Origin: Pseudomonadota bacterium
Lineage (GTDB): Bacteria > Pseudomonadota > Alphaproteobacteria > Acetobacterales > Acetobacteraceae
Length of the DNA stretch: 64,000 nt
Reading direction: 5' to 3'
Assembly: GCA_021805565.1 (NCBI GenBank)
Contig: JAJZFA010000054.1
Location: forward strand, 62,001 to 126,000
A program made the translations under genes and the position numbers. A model generated the notes under the pieces. It was not told the DNA's origin, made no database searches, and saw nothing but the letters and a program-made list of their open reading frames with translations. Shown piece by piece: positions 8,963 through 17,004 of this stretch; the stretch's first letter is position 1; each line of letters starts with the position of its first letter.

Positions 8963-10018
8963 TTATCGCAGCCCGGCATTGATCTTCGCCAGCGCGGACG
9001 CACCAGGAACCAGCGATTCGTCGCGCAACGCATTCAGCGGCGTATCGGAGGTCTTAAGATGCCCGTGCAGATCGCGCGGATTCGGATCGACATACAGCAA
9101 ACCGGTCACGATTTCCCCGGCGGCGTGACGTTCCTGCATATACGTCAGTGCAGACACCCGGTCATGCATGTCGTAATCGGTGTGCAATTTCCGCAGGCGC
9201 AGCGTGGACCCGTCGTGCTGCGTGACCGTTTCGACCGATCCGGGCGGGTAATCCACGACGATCTCTTCACGTCCGGCGATCACGTCCAGGAAATTCACCG
9301 CCGCGTTATGTTCGCGGACATAGTCGAAGCTTTTGGTCGAACCTTCGTGATTGTTGAACGCCACGCAGGGCGACAGACAATCGATGAACGCCGACCCTTC
9401 GTGTTGCAGGGCGGCCTCGATCAGCGGCACCAACTGCGCCTTGTCGCCGGAAAAACTGCGCGCCACGAACGTCGCGCCCAGTTGCAGTGCCAGCCCGACC
9501 AGATCGATCGCCTCGTCGCTGTTGACAACACCGCGCTTCGATTTCGCCCCCTTGTCGGAGGTAGCGGAAAACTGCCCCTTTGTAAGACCGTACACGCCGT
9601 TGTTCTCGACGATATAGACCATGTTCACGCCACGCCGCATCGCATGCGCGAACTGTCCGAGACCGATCGACGCACTGTCGCCATCGCCCGATACGCCAAG
9701 GTAGATCAGGTCGCGGTTGGCCAGATTAGCCCCGGTCAGCACCGACGGCATGCGCCCGTGCACCGAATTGAAGCCGTGCGATGCACCCAGGAAATAGGTC
9801 GGAGTCTTCGACGAACACCCGATGCCGGACAGCTTGGCGATGCGGTGCGGCGGCAATTCGAGCTCGAAACACGCCCGCACGATCGCGGCGCTGATCGAGT
9901 CGTGGCCGCAGCCGGCGCATAATGTGGAAATCGCCCCCTCGTAGTCCCGGCGGGTGAATCCCAGACTGTTCTTGTGCAGTTCGGGATGATGCAGCTTCGG
10001 CTTCGCGAGGAACGTCAT
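8963..10018 (-). CDS. korB: 2-oxoacid:ferredoxin oxidoreductase subunit beta (2-oxoglutarate type)
   Basis: This is the TPP-binding subunit of a ferredoxin-dependent 2-oxoacid oxidoreductase, which decarboxylates a 2-oxoacid (probably 2-oxoglutarate) to the acyl-CoA with ferredoxin as electron acceptor. It has 351 residues. Visible features are CAGCGHD near residues 34-40, GIGCSSK with Cys68, and the TPP motif GDGDS at 111-115 followed by ENNGVYGLTKGQ. Its ATG overlaps the stop of korA (ATGA), giving tight coupling. Substrate preference between 2-oxoglutarate and other oxoacids cannot be settled from motifs. Confidence 0.9.
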   Translation of the reverse strand: MTFLAKPKLHHPELHKNSLGFTRRDYEGAISTLCAGCGHDSISAAIVRACFELELPPHRIAKLSGIGCSSKTPTYFLGASHGFNSVHGRMPSVLTGANLANRDLIYLGVSGDGDSASIGLGQFAHAMRRGVNMVYIVENNGVYGLTKGQFSATSDKGAKSKRGVVNSDEAIDLVGLALQLGATFVARSFSGDKAQLVPLIEAALQHEGSAFIDCLSPCVAFNNHEGSTKSFDYVREHNAAVNFLDVIAGREEIVVDYPPGSVETVTQHDGSTLRLRKLHTDYDMHDRVSALTYMQERHAAGEIVTGLLYVDPNPRDLHGHLKTSDTPLNALRDESLVPGASALAKINAGLR

Positions 10019-11865
10019 GACACTGCCTTTTCGATACGGCTAGCAATCGCACCGGCGATGAAACGGGCACTGATCGGCGTGCCGTCGTAATGCACGACCT
10101 TGCCCAGCCGCCTGGGGTCTATTTCCAGTTCGTTGATCAGCAACGACCGCAACTGGCCGTCGCGATTCTGCTCCACGACGAACACTCGATCGTGCGCCTC
10201 GATGAAGGCCGCCACCTCCTCGCCGAACGGAAAGCCGCGCACCCGCAGTAAGTCCAGGTGGATGCCTTGTGCCGCCAGCAGCAAATCGGCCTCGGTAATC
10301 GCCGGACTGGTGGAGCCGTAGTAAATCGCCCCCAGGCGGGTCGGTGCCTCCGCCTTGCGTTCGATCGCGGGGGGCACCAAAGACCGGGCGGTGTTATGCT
10401 TTTTCAGCAGGCGTTCCATGTTTTCCTGGTAGTCCGCACCTTCTTCGGAATACCGGGCCATACGGTCCTTTGACGTGCCGCGGGTGAAGAACGCGCCTTT
10501 CGTCGGATGCGTGCCGGGCAACGTACGGTAAGCAATCCCGTCGTCATCGACATCGAGGTAGCGACCGAATAATTTTCCGGCTTCGAGATCTTCCGCCGTC
10601 ATCACCTTGCCGCGATCCAGCGTGCGGCTGTCATCCCAGTCGAACGGCTTCGTCAGCCGGTCGTTCATGCCGATTTCCAGATCGAGCATCACGAAAATCG
10701 GCGTTTGCAGCCGGTCCGCCAGATCGAACGCCAGGGCGCCGAACTGGAAGCACTCGTATGGGTCTTCGGGGATCAACAGCACGTGTTTGGTGTCGCCATG
10801 CGACGCGTAGGCACAGGCCGTAATATCGGTCTGCTGCGTGCGGGTTGGCATGCCGGTCGATGGTCCGGCCCGCTGCACGTCGAAAATCACCGCCGGGATT
10901 TCGGCGAAATACGCCAGCCCGACGAATTCCTGCATCAGCGAAATGCCTGGACCCGATGTCGCGGTGAACGCCCGCGCGCCGTTCCAGGCGGCACCGATCA
11001 CCATGCCGATGGAGGCCAATTCGTCTTCCGCCTGCACGATCGCGAAATTATTCTTGCCGGTCGCTTTATCCACCCGCATGCGGCCGCAATAGCGGATGAA
11101 GGCCTCGGCCAGCGAGGACGACGGCGTAATTGGGTACCATGCGCAGACGGTCGCGCCGCCATACACCGCGCCGAGAGCAGCGGCGCTGTTGCCGTCGATG
11201 AAAATACGGTCGCCGACCGTGTTGGCATGCTTCAATGTCAGGCCGATCGGGCAGTCCAGGTTCTGTTTTACCCAGTCGCGGCCCATATGCAGCGCCTGCA
11301 CGTTCGCCGCGATCAGTTTGTCGCGCCCCTTGAACTGTTCGGCCAGCAATGTTTCGATGACCGCGGGGTCCATCTCGATCAGGGCCGACAGCGCACCCAG
11401 GCCGACGATGTTTTTGAACAACTGGCGCTGCCGCGAATCGTCATAGGCCTTGTTGGCGATCGCGGTCAGCGGCACGCCAATCACAACAATGTCGGAACGA
11501 AATTTCTCCTCCGACATCGGCTTGGTATTGTCGTAGAACAGGTAGCCACCGGGTTCGATGGACTTTACGTCCTGATCCCAGGTTTGCGGGTTCATCGCCA
11601 CCATCAGGTCCGGCCCGCCACCGCGTGCCGCAAGATGCCCGGCGTCCGAGATCCGTACCTCATACCAGGTTGGCAGTCCCTGGATGTTGGACGGAAAGAT
11701 GTTGCGGGGCGTTGCCGCGATGCCCATCCGCAGGACCGCCTTGGCGAACAGCGCATTGGCGCTGGCCGACCCCGATCCGTTGACGTTGGCGAATTTGACG
11801 ACGAAATCATTGACCCGCTGGAGGCGATCGCCGCCTTTGGTCACGCGGTCTATTTGTTGCAGCAT
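10015..11865 (-). CDS. korA: 2-oxoacid:ferredoxin oxidoreductase subunit alpha (gamma-alpha fusion)
   Basis: The protein has about 616 residues. The N-terminal ~190 residues are the gamma domain (FANVNGSGSASANALFAKAV, then ARGGGPDLMVAMNP). The remainder is the alpha domain (CAWYPITPSSSLAEAF, ATSGPGISLMQEFVGLAYF, RAGPSTGMPTRTQQTD), the usual layout of two-subunit Kor enzymes. The start at 11865 follows a GGAGAACGC Shine-Dalgarno. It overlaps the stop of the upstream flavoprotein gene by 16 bases and korB follows with an ATGA overlap, so all three form one operon. Confidence 0.92.
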   Translation of the reverse strand: MLQQIDRVTKGGDRLQRVNDFVVKFANVNGSGSASANALFAKAVLRMGIAATPRNIFPSNIQGLPTWYEVRISDAGHLAARGGGPDLMVAMNPQTWDQDVKSIEPGGYLFYDNTKPMSEEKFRSDIVVIGVPLTAIANKAYDDSRQRQLFKNIVGLGALSALIEMDPAVIETLLAEQFKGRDKLIAANVQALHMGRDWVKQNLDCPIGLTLKHANTVGDRIFIDGNSAAALGAVYGGATVCAWYPITPSSSLAEAFIRYCGRMRVDKATGKNNFAIVQAEDELASIGMVIGAAWNGARAFTATSGPGISLMQEFVGLAYFAEIPAVIFDVQRAGPSTGMPTRTQQTDITACAYASHGDTKHVLLIPEDPYECFQFGALAFDLADRLQTPIFVMLDLEIGMNDRLTKPFDWDDSRTLDRGKVMTAEDLEAGKLFGRYLDVDDDGIAYRTLPGTHPTKGAFFTRGTSKDRMARYSEEGADYQENMERLLKKHNTARSLVPPAIERKAEAPTRLGAIYYGSTSPAITEADLLLAAQGIHLDLLRVRGFPFGEEVAAFIEAHDRVFVVEQNRDGQLRSLLINELEIDPRRLGKVVHYDGTPISARFIAGAIASRIEKAVS

Positions 11866-13637
11866 GCGTTCTCCGCCTGGGCCACATCGATCAGGAAACG
11901 GGTCATATCCCACGCGCCGGTCGGGCAGCGTTCCGCGCACAGCCCGCAGTGCAGGCAGACATCCTCATCCTTCGCCATGATCCGGCCGGTCTTCAGATGC
12001 CCGGAAACATACAGCGCCTGGGTCAGGTTATGCGCCGGCGCGGTCAGCCGCGTCCGCAGTTCGGCTTCCTCGCCGTTGGCGGTAAAGGTGATGCTGTCCA
12101 CCGGGCAAATATCGACGCAGGCATCGCATTCGATACAAAGCTTGTCGGTGAACACTGTCTGCACGTCGCAATTCAGGCAGCGTTCCGCCTCCGCGAAGGC
12201 GAGTTTGTCGTCGAAGCCCAGTTCCACCTCGGCCTTGATATCCTTCAACGCGGCGGCCTTGTCCCGGTGCGGCACCTTGAACCGGAGATCGAGCGAAACC
12301 CCGTTATCATAGCTCCACTCATGGATGCCCATTTTCTGGCTGACCAGCGTCACCATCGGCGGCGGCCGGTCATTCACGTCGGTTCCCTGGCAGAATTGAT
12401 GGATCGAGATTGCCGCCTGATGCCCGTGCGCTACCGCCCAGATGATATTCTTCGGCCCGAACGCCGCATCGCCACCGAAGAAGACGCGCGGTTCGGTGGA
12501 CTGGAACGTGGTTTCATCGACCACCGGCATGCCCGACTCGTTAAAAGTCAGGCCGATATCCCGCTCGATCCAGGGAAAGGCGTTTTCCTGACCGACGGCG
12601 ACCAGAACATCGTCGCATTCGAAGAATTGTTCCGGTTCGCCCGTGGGCACCAGCCGGCGGCGGCCCTTTGCGTCGTATTCGGCCTTCACCGAGTCGAACG
12701 TCATCCCGTAAAGCTTGCCGTCGTGGTGCTTGAAGGCGGTGGGCACCAGATAATTCAGGATCGGGATGTCCTCGCCGATCGCATCTTCTTTTTCCCAGGG
12801 CGAGGCCTTCATTTCCTCGAACCCCGAACGGACGATGACTTTCACGTCCTCGCCGCCCAGGCGGCGGGACGACCGGCAGCAATCCATCGCCGTGTTACCG
12901 CCGCCCAGCACGATCACGCGCCGGCCGACTTTGGCGATATGGCCGAAGGACACCGACGACAGCCAGTCGATCCCGATATGAATGTTGGCGGCGGCTTCCC
13001 GCCGTCCCGGCAGGTCCAGATCGCGCCCGCGCGGTGCGCCGGACCCGACGAACACCGCGTCGTATCCTTCGTCCAGCAAACCCTTCAGGCTTTCGACACG
13101 TTGTCCGAGCCGCATTTCGGGGCCCATGGCGGCGATGTAGCCGACTTCTTCGTCGATCACTTCCTCGGGCAACCGGAATTTCGGAATCTGGCTTCGGATC
13201 ATGCCTCCCGCTCGGCTGTCGCCGTCATAGACGACGAGATGGTAGCCCATTGGCGCGAGATCGCGAGCGACGGTCAACGCCGCCGGCCCTGCGCCGACCA
13301 GGGCAATTTTCTTGCCGTTGCGAGTCGCTGGAGCGGCCGGCATGCGGTCGCTGACGTCGCCTTTGTAGTCCGCCGCCACGCGCTTCAGGCGGCAAATCGC
13401 GACCGGTTCTTCCTCCACCCGCCCGCGACGGCATGCCGGTTCGCAGGGACGATCGCAGGTCCGGCCCAGAATGCCTGGGAAGACGTTCGATTTCCAGTTG
13501 ATCATGAACGCATCGGCATACTGTCCGGCTGCGATCATTCGGATATATTCCGGGACCGGTGTGTGTGCCGGACAGGCCCACTGGCAATCGACCACTTTAT
13601 GAAAGTAGTCGGGATCCGTCAGATCGGTGGGCTGCAA
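11850..13637 (-). CDS. GltD-like FAD/NAD(P) oxidoreductase with C-terminal 4Fe-4S domains
   Basis: This 595-residue flavoprotein resembles the glutamate synthase small subunit. Its N-terminal cysteine-rich Fe-S region contains CQWACPAHTPVPEYI and GRTCDRPCEPACRRG. It is followed by an FAD Rossmann motif (ALVGAGPAALTVARDL) and an NAD(P) motif (VIVLGGGNTAMDCCRSS). A C-terminal ferredoxin-like part holds CIECDACVDICP and CLHCGLCAERCP, enough for two 4Fe-4S clusters. It is co-transcribed with korA and korB, so the likely job is moving electrons between reduced ferredoxin and NAD(P)H. The start is a TTG preceded by a good AGGAG. The partner role is inferred from gene order. Confidence 0.85.
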   Translation of the reverse strand: MQPTDLTDPDYFHKVVDCQWACPAHTPVPEYIRMIAAGQYADAFMINWKSNVFPGILGRTCDRPCEPACRRGRVEEEPVAICRLKRVAADYKGDVSDRMPAAPATRNGKKIALVGAGPAALTVARDLAPMGYHLVVYDGDSRAGGMIRSQIPKFRLPEEVIDEEVGYIAAMGPEMRLGQRVESLKGLLDEGYDAVFVGSGAPRGRDLDLPGRREAAANIHIGIDWLSSVSFGHIAKVGRRVIVLGGGNTAMDCCRSSRRLGGEDVKVIVRSGFEEMKASPWEKEDAIGEDIPILNYLVPTAFKHHDGKLYGMTFDSVKAEYDAKGRRRLVPTGEPEQFFECDDVLVAVGQENAFPWIERDIGLTFNESGMPVVDETTFQSTEPRVFFGGDAAFGPKNIIWAVAHGHQAAISIHQFCQGTDVNDRPPPMVTLVSQKMGIHEWSYDNGVSLDLRFKVPHRDKAAALKDIKAEVELGFDDKLAFAEAERCLNCDVQTVFTDKLCIECDACVDICPVDSITFTANGEEAELRTRLTAPAHNLTQALYVSGHLKTGRIMAKDEDVCLHCGLCAERCPTGAWDMTRFLIDVAQAENACCNK

Positions 13638-13825
13638 CTCGGACTCCTGTGTTCCTCAAGCCGGCTGGGCCGCTTGCCATGGCCCTTAACCGTCGCCGCC
13701 GGGTCTTTGTCCCCGGACGACGATAGACGAGTCTCACAATAGGTCCAATCGGCTCTGGCGGCAATCCAATCCCAAACCGGCTTTTGGCGGGCGTTTGGAC
13801 TGGGCGCGACTGGACTGGGCGCGAA

Positions 13826-13995
13826 CGGGCAGCTTTATCGGCGCGCCGCCGCACTTATGGCCGATGCTGGTCCAGACTGTTGCCTGACCGGGCAGCTTTA
13901 TCGGCGCGCCGCCGCACTTATGGCCGATGCTGGTCCAGACTGTTGCCTGACCGGGCAGCTTTATCGGCGCGCCGCCGCACTTATGGCCGATGCTG
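13826..13995. repeat. 63-bp tandem repeat, about 2.7 copies
   Basis: Two full 63-base units (13826-13888 and 13889-13951) and a 44-base partial third (13952-13995) are identical by eye. Each unit carries ATCGGC and a downstream GCCGAT, so each can form a hairpin. The array runs into the 3' end of the holin-like gene, whose stop codon (13981-13983) lies in the third unit. A shorter repeat of GACTGGGCGCGA precedes the array. Because 63 is a multiple of three, the plus strand also stays open here, but that reading has no support as a gene. A degenerate single copy may exist near 39202. Confidence 0.9.
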
Positions 13996-14391
13996 CCCTC
14001 GGCCCCGCCATGCGCCGGCGACCGCCGTCAGGATCGGGATCGCCAGCCGTGTCAAACTCATGCCACTACTCATCGCTTCTACCGCTTTCCGGCGCACTTC
14101 CAGCGCTTGCACTTCCACGCGGCTGGGGGCCGAACGGGTGGCCAGGCCCCCCAGGACGATCGCCACCAGCAGGTCCGCGCCGCCAAGTATTCCGGCCGTC
14201 GCGATAACCGTCTGCTCCAGTGCGGTTCGCAGCCAGTACCAGGCGGCCACATGGGCAAAAACCAGCGCACCCACGACGAAAGTCGCGGCGATTAAACCGA
14301 ACACAACGCGGGTGACGATCCGCGTTGCATAGCCACGCAGGCGTACGCCCTCGGCCTCCATTGCGATCCTGCCCAGCCTGAACGGACGCAT
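13981..14391 (-). CDS. Holin-superfamily-like small membrane protein
   Basis: The protein has 136 residues with two strong membrane helices (RVVFGLIAATFVVGALVFAH around residues 29-48 and a second around 62-84). A basic segment and a further hydrophobic stretch follow near the C-terminus. This is the layout of the phage_holin_3_6 / YqjE-like family often found beside DUF883 proteins in proteobacteria. These are chromosomal envelope or stress proteins, not lysis proteins. The start lies a few bases after the stop of the DUF883 gene, so they form a pair. The C-terminal codons and stop fall inside the 63-bp tandem repeat, so the native 3' end may have been changed by the repeat. Confidence 0.6.
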   Translation of the reverse strand: MRPFRLGRIAMEAEGVRLRGYATRIVTRVVFGLIAATFVVGALVFAHVAAWYWLRTALEQTVIATAGILGGADLLVAIVLGGLATRSAPSRVEVQALEVRRKAVEAMSSGMSLTRLAIPILTAVAGAWRGRGQHRP

Positions 14392-14394
14392 GGA

Positions 14395-14664
14395 TCAGCG
14401 CATCGCCCGGCCGATAACCCAACCCGCGGCGGCGGCAATCGCGATCGCGATCAACGGCCGCTCTTTGACCTGGCCCGACACCGCCCTGGCCTGATCCCTC
14501 ACAGCCCCGCTCGCGGTGTGCACAGCGGTTTCGGCCCGTCCGGCGAATTCGCTGACGGCCGGGGTCACCCTGTCCTTCATCAGGGCCTCGACCTGCTCGC
14601 GCAGCCGAACGATCTGGGCTTGCGCATCCTCGATTTTACCGTGGGTTTCGCGGGCGAACGTCAT
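14395..14664 (-). CDS. DUF883 family (ElaB/YqjD-like) C-tail-anchored protein
   Basis: This small protein has about 89 residues. Its N-terminal amphipathic helical part (KIEDAQAQIVRLREQVEALM, then ...SGQVKERP) is followed by a single C-terminal membrane segment LIAIAIAAAAGWVIGRAMR. The short C-terminal anchor with a GWVIGR end is typical of ElaB/YqjD proteins, which sit in the inner membrane and can bind ribosomes in stationary phase. I place the start at 14664 (MTFARE...), preceded by GGAGTC on the minus strand. A longer in-frame start at 14706 exists. Confidence 0.75.
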   Translation of the reverse strand: MTFARETHGKIEDAQAQIVRLREQVEALMKDRVTPAVSEFAGRAETAVHTASGAVRDQARAVSGQVKERPLIAIAIAAAAGWVIGRAMR

Positions 14665-14990
14665 GGGTGGAGACTCCTTCGATTTCGTTAATGGATGCAA
14701 CGCCATTTAAGCATTGCCGTTGCCCAGCCAAACCCCGGCCAACGCACGCTTGCGCGAGTGTGGCCGATATACCGCCAGCCCGTGCCCCGTGACCCAGCAG
14801 CAAACGCATGACCGCCCAATTTGGCCGGCACCTGTGCCACCGAACGCCACCGGGTGCGTTAGGGCGGTATCGGCGATGGGTGCATCGGCGGCCTGCTAAT
14901 CGACGTGCTCAACCAAAAATTGAGCATATTCCATTAATATTATGAATTCATAGCTAACCCATACGCATTGCCAACCGGAGAACACCTGCC
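14665..14990. promoter_or_regulatory. Divergent intergenic region with two perfect inverted repeats
   Basis: This 326-base gap separates the divergent DUF883 and dodecin genes and turns AT-rich near dodecin. It holds TGCTCAA-N7-TTGAGCA (14906-14926) and the 12-base perfect palindrome TATGAATTCATA (14941-14952), both within 90 bases of the dodecin start. Their placement suggests operators or a hairpin in the leader. No confident -35/-10 pair was found. Confidence 0.4.
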
Positions 14991-15200
14991 ATGACCGACC
15001 ACACGTACCGCGTTATCGAACTTGCCGGATCGTCGGAAATCAGCCACGCCGATGCGATCAGCAACGCGATCGCCAGGGCCGCGAAGACCATGCGCAATCT
15101 GCGCTGGTTCGAAGTGACCCAACAGCGCGGCGAAATCGAGGACGGCAAGGTCCGCCATTATCAGGTCACGTTGAAAGTCGGACTGACGCTGGACGATTGA
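14991..15200 (+). CDS. Dodecin family flavin-binding protein
   Basis: Dodecin is a hollow dodecamer that stores or buffers flavins. The protein is 69 residues, the normal size. It shows the family pattern ...YRVIELAGSSEISHADAISN, then AIARAAKTMRNLRWFEVTQQ with the tryptophan that stacks on the isoalloxazine ring, and a final beta-strand ending in HYQVTLKVGLTLDD. It stands alone with an apparently regulated leader (two inverted repeats upstream). ribA, for riboflavin synthesis, is about 4 kb away, but no operon links them. Confidence 0.93.
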   Translation: MTDHTYRVIELAGSSEISHADAISNAIARAAKTMRNLRWFEVTQQRGEIEDGKVRHYQVTLKVGLTLDD

Positions 15201-15302
15201 CCAAGCGGGTTTGACCCGTACAAGGCCGCGTGACCTGCGACCGGAAATAGCCTAAATCGCGCATTTCCGCTCCGGCCGGCGCGGTTGCAGGGACAGGGTG
15301 CG

Positions 15303-16049
15303 ATGCCATCGTTGACGGGAAAGACCGCATTTATTACCGCCGCGGGCCAGGGAATCGGCCGAGCGACGGCATTGGCGTTCGCCAGCGCGGGCGCCAGGGT
15401 GATCGCGACCGATGTGGATGCCGCAAAGCTCGACGGGCTACAGACGGACAGCATCCGCACGGCGGTGCTCGATGTTCTGGATCCGGGGGCGATCGTGCGT
15501 GCCGCTCAGGATGCCGCGGCGGTGGATATTGTGTTCAATTGCGCCGGCGTGGTGCATCAGGGTGCGCTGCTGGACGCAACCGAGGCGGAGTGGGAGTTTG
15601 CCTTCGACCTGAATTGCAGGTCGATGTTTCGCACCATGCAGGCGTTTTTGCCCGGCATGCTGGCACGCGGCGGCGGGTCGATCCTGAATGTCGCGTCGGT
15701 TGCCTCCAGCCTGAAGGGCGTGCCGAACCGGTTCATCTACAGCGCGTCGAAAGCGGCGGTCATCGGCATGACGCGATCCGTGGCCGCCGACTACGTCGCA
15801 CGGGGCATACGCGCCAATTGCCTTTGCCCCGGCACTGTCGAAACGCCCAGCCTGGACGAACGTATCGCCGCGAATGCCGCCGCCGCCGGGTCCATCGATG
15901 CCGCGCGTTCGGCCTTCGTGGCGCGCCAGCCGATGGGCCGCCTTGGCACGCCGGCGGAAATCGCCGCGCTCGCCGTTTATCTGGCCAGCGACGATGCGCT
16001 GTTCATTACCGGGCAGGCCATCGTTATAGATGGCGGCCTGACGCTGTAA
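15303..16049 (+). CDS. Short-chain dehydrogenase/reductase (2-keto-3-deoxy-L-fuconate or 3-hydroxybutyrate dehydrogenase-like)
   Basis: This classical SDR has about 248 residues. It has the N-terminal NAD motif TAAGQGIGRATALAFA (a TAA variant of TGxxxGIG), the acidic ATDVD after strand 2 that indicates NAD preference, NCAGVVHQG, and the catalytic YSASK with an upstream VASVASS serine. The C-terminus ends FITGQAIVIDGGLTL. It resembles the BDH2/DHRS6-type SDRs that oxidise 2-keto-3-deoxy-L-fuconate. The adjacent fumarylacetoacetate-hydrolase-type gene 37 bases downstream fits the next step of that sugar-acid pathway. The start at 15303 follows GGGACAGGG; a TTG at 15285 is less likely. Confidence 0.82.
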   Translation: MPSLTGKTAFITAAGQGIGRATALAFASAGARVIATDVDAAKLDGLQTDSIRTAVLDVLDPGAIVRAAQDAAAVDIVFNCAGVVHQGALLDATEAEWEFAFDLNCRSMFRTMQAFLPGMLARGGGSILNVASVASSLKGVPNRFIYSASKAAVIGMTRSVAADYVARGIRANCLCPGTVETPSLDERIAANAAAAGSIDAARSAFVARQPMGRLGTPAEIAALAVYLASDDALFITGQAIVIDGGLTL

Positions 16050-16086
16050 CCGGCACACATCGCGCCACCACGGGGAGAAAACTGTC

Positions 16087-16932
16087 ATGAAGCTGTTGCG
16101 CTACGGTCCGGCCGGGGCCGAAAAGCCGGGCTTGTTCGCAAACGACGGCACGATCCGCGACCTGAGCAGCCTGGTGCGCGATATCGACGGGTTCGCGCTG
16201 TCGGATGCGTCGCTGGCCATGATCGCCAGCGCCGATCCGGCTAAACTGCCCAAGGTGGCGGGCAACCCGCGGATCGGTCCCTGCATCGTGCGGCCGATGA
16301 ATTACATCTGCATCGGGCTGAATTATGCCGACCACGCCGCCGAAACCGGCAATCCGATCCCCAAGGAACCGATCGTGTTCCTCAAGGCACTCAGTGCCTT
16401 TAACGGCCCGAACGACGACGTGAAAATGCCGCGCGGTTCGAAGAAGCTGGACTGGGAGGTCGAACTGGGCGTGGTGATCGGCAAAACCGCCCGTTACGTG
16501 CCCGAAAACCAATCGATGGAGTACGTCGCCGGCTATTGCGTCTGCAACGACGTAAGCGAGCGGGAATTTCAGATCGAACGCGGGGGCACCTGGGACAAGG
16601 GCAAGGGCTGCGAGACGTTCGGGCCGACCGGCCCCTGGATGGTGACAAAAGACGAGGTCAGCGATCCGCAGGACCTGCCGCTGTGGACCGAGGTAAACGG
16701 CAAGCGGTTCCAGGACGGATCAACGCAGACGATGATTTTCGGGGTCCGGAAACTGGTCAGCTATGTCAGCCATTTCATCGCGCTGCATCCGGGCGACGTG
16801 ATCGCCACCGGGACCCCGCCGGGCGTGGGCATGGGCATAAAGCCGGAACCGGTGTTCCTGAAGGTCGGCGACGTGATGCGGCTGGGGATCGAGGGGCTGG
16901 GAATTCAGACCCAGCGGATTGTCGCCGCGTAG
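16087..16932 (+). CDS. Fumarylacetoacetate hydrolase family protein (probable 2,4-diketo-3-deoxy-L-fuconate hydrolase)
   Basis: The protein has 281 residues with the full FAH fold: GLNYADHAAETGN, the metal site DWEVELGVVIGK supplying acidic ligands, VCNDVSEREFQ, and GDVIATGTPPGVGMG near the C-terminus. FAH enzymes cleave C-C bonds in 1,3-diketo acids. A GGGGAG Shine-Dalgarno precedes the ATG. Pairing with the SDR upstream suggests oxidation followed by hydrolysis of a deoxy-sugar acid, as in the non-phosphorylated fucose route. Databases often call such proteins ureidoglycolate lyase, for which there is no context here. Confidence 0.85.
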   Translation: MKLLRYGPAGAEKPGLFANDGTIRDLSSLVRDIDGFALSDASLAMIASADPAKLPKVAGNPRIGPCIVRPMNYICIGLNYADHAAETGNPIPKEPIVFLKALSAFNGPNDDVKMPRGSKKLDWEVELGVVIGKTARYVPENQSMEYVAGYCVCNDVSEREFQIERGGTWDKGKGCETFGPTGPWMVTKDEVSDPQDLPLWTEVNGKRFQDGSTQTMIFGVRKLVSYVSHFIALHPGDVIATGTPPGVGMGIKPEPVFLKVGDVMRLGIEGLGIQTQRIVAA

Positions 16933-17004
16933 CCGAACGCCGGACGAAGCCGCGATTGGGGCAGACACCGCCCTGCCCGCCATCGCCGGCTACAGCGGCA
17001 TATC

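Noticed and set aside
11949..13742. 597-codon open frame on the plus strand
   Set aside because: It is antisense to the GltD-like flavoprotein gene, which has clear cofactor motifs.
13826..13995. CRISPR array
   Set aside because: The units are contiguous 63-bp direct repeats with no unique spacers, and no cas genes are present.
13784..14332. Plus-strand frames containing a 21-residue tandem repeat
   Set aside because: They are open only because the 63-bp unit is a multiple of three; no start signal and no similarity, and the minus strand holds a recognisable membrane protein.
13981..14391. Prophage lysis gene
   Set aside because: The holin-like protein is paired with a DUF883 gene and surrounded by chromosomal genes; no endolysin or phage structural gene is present.
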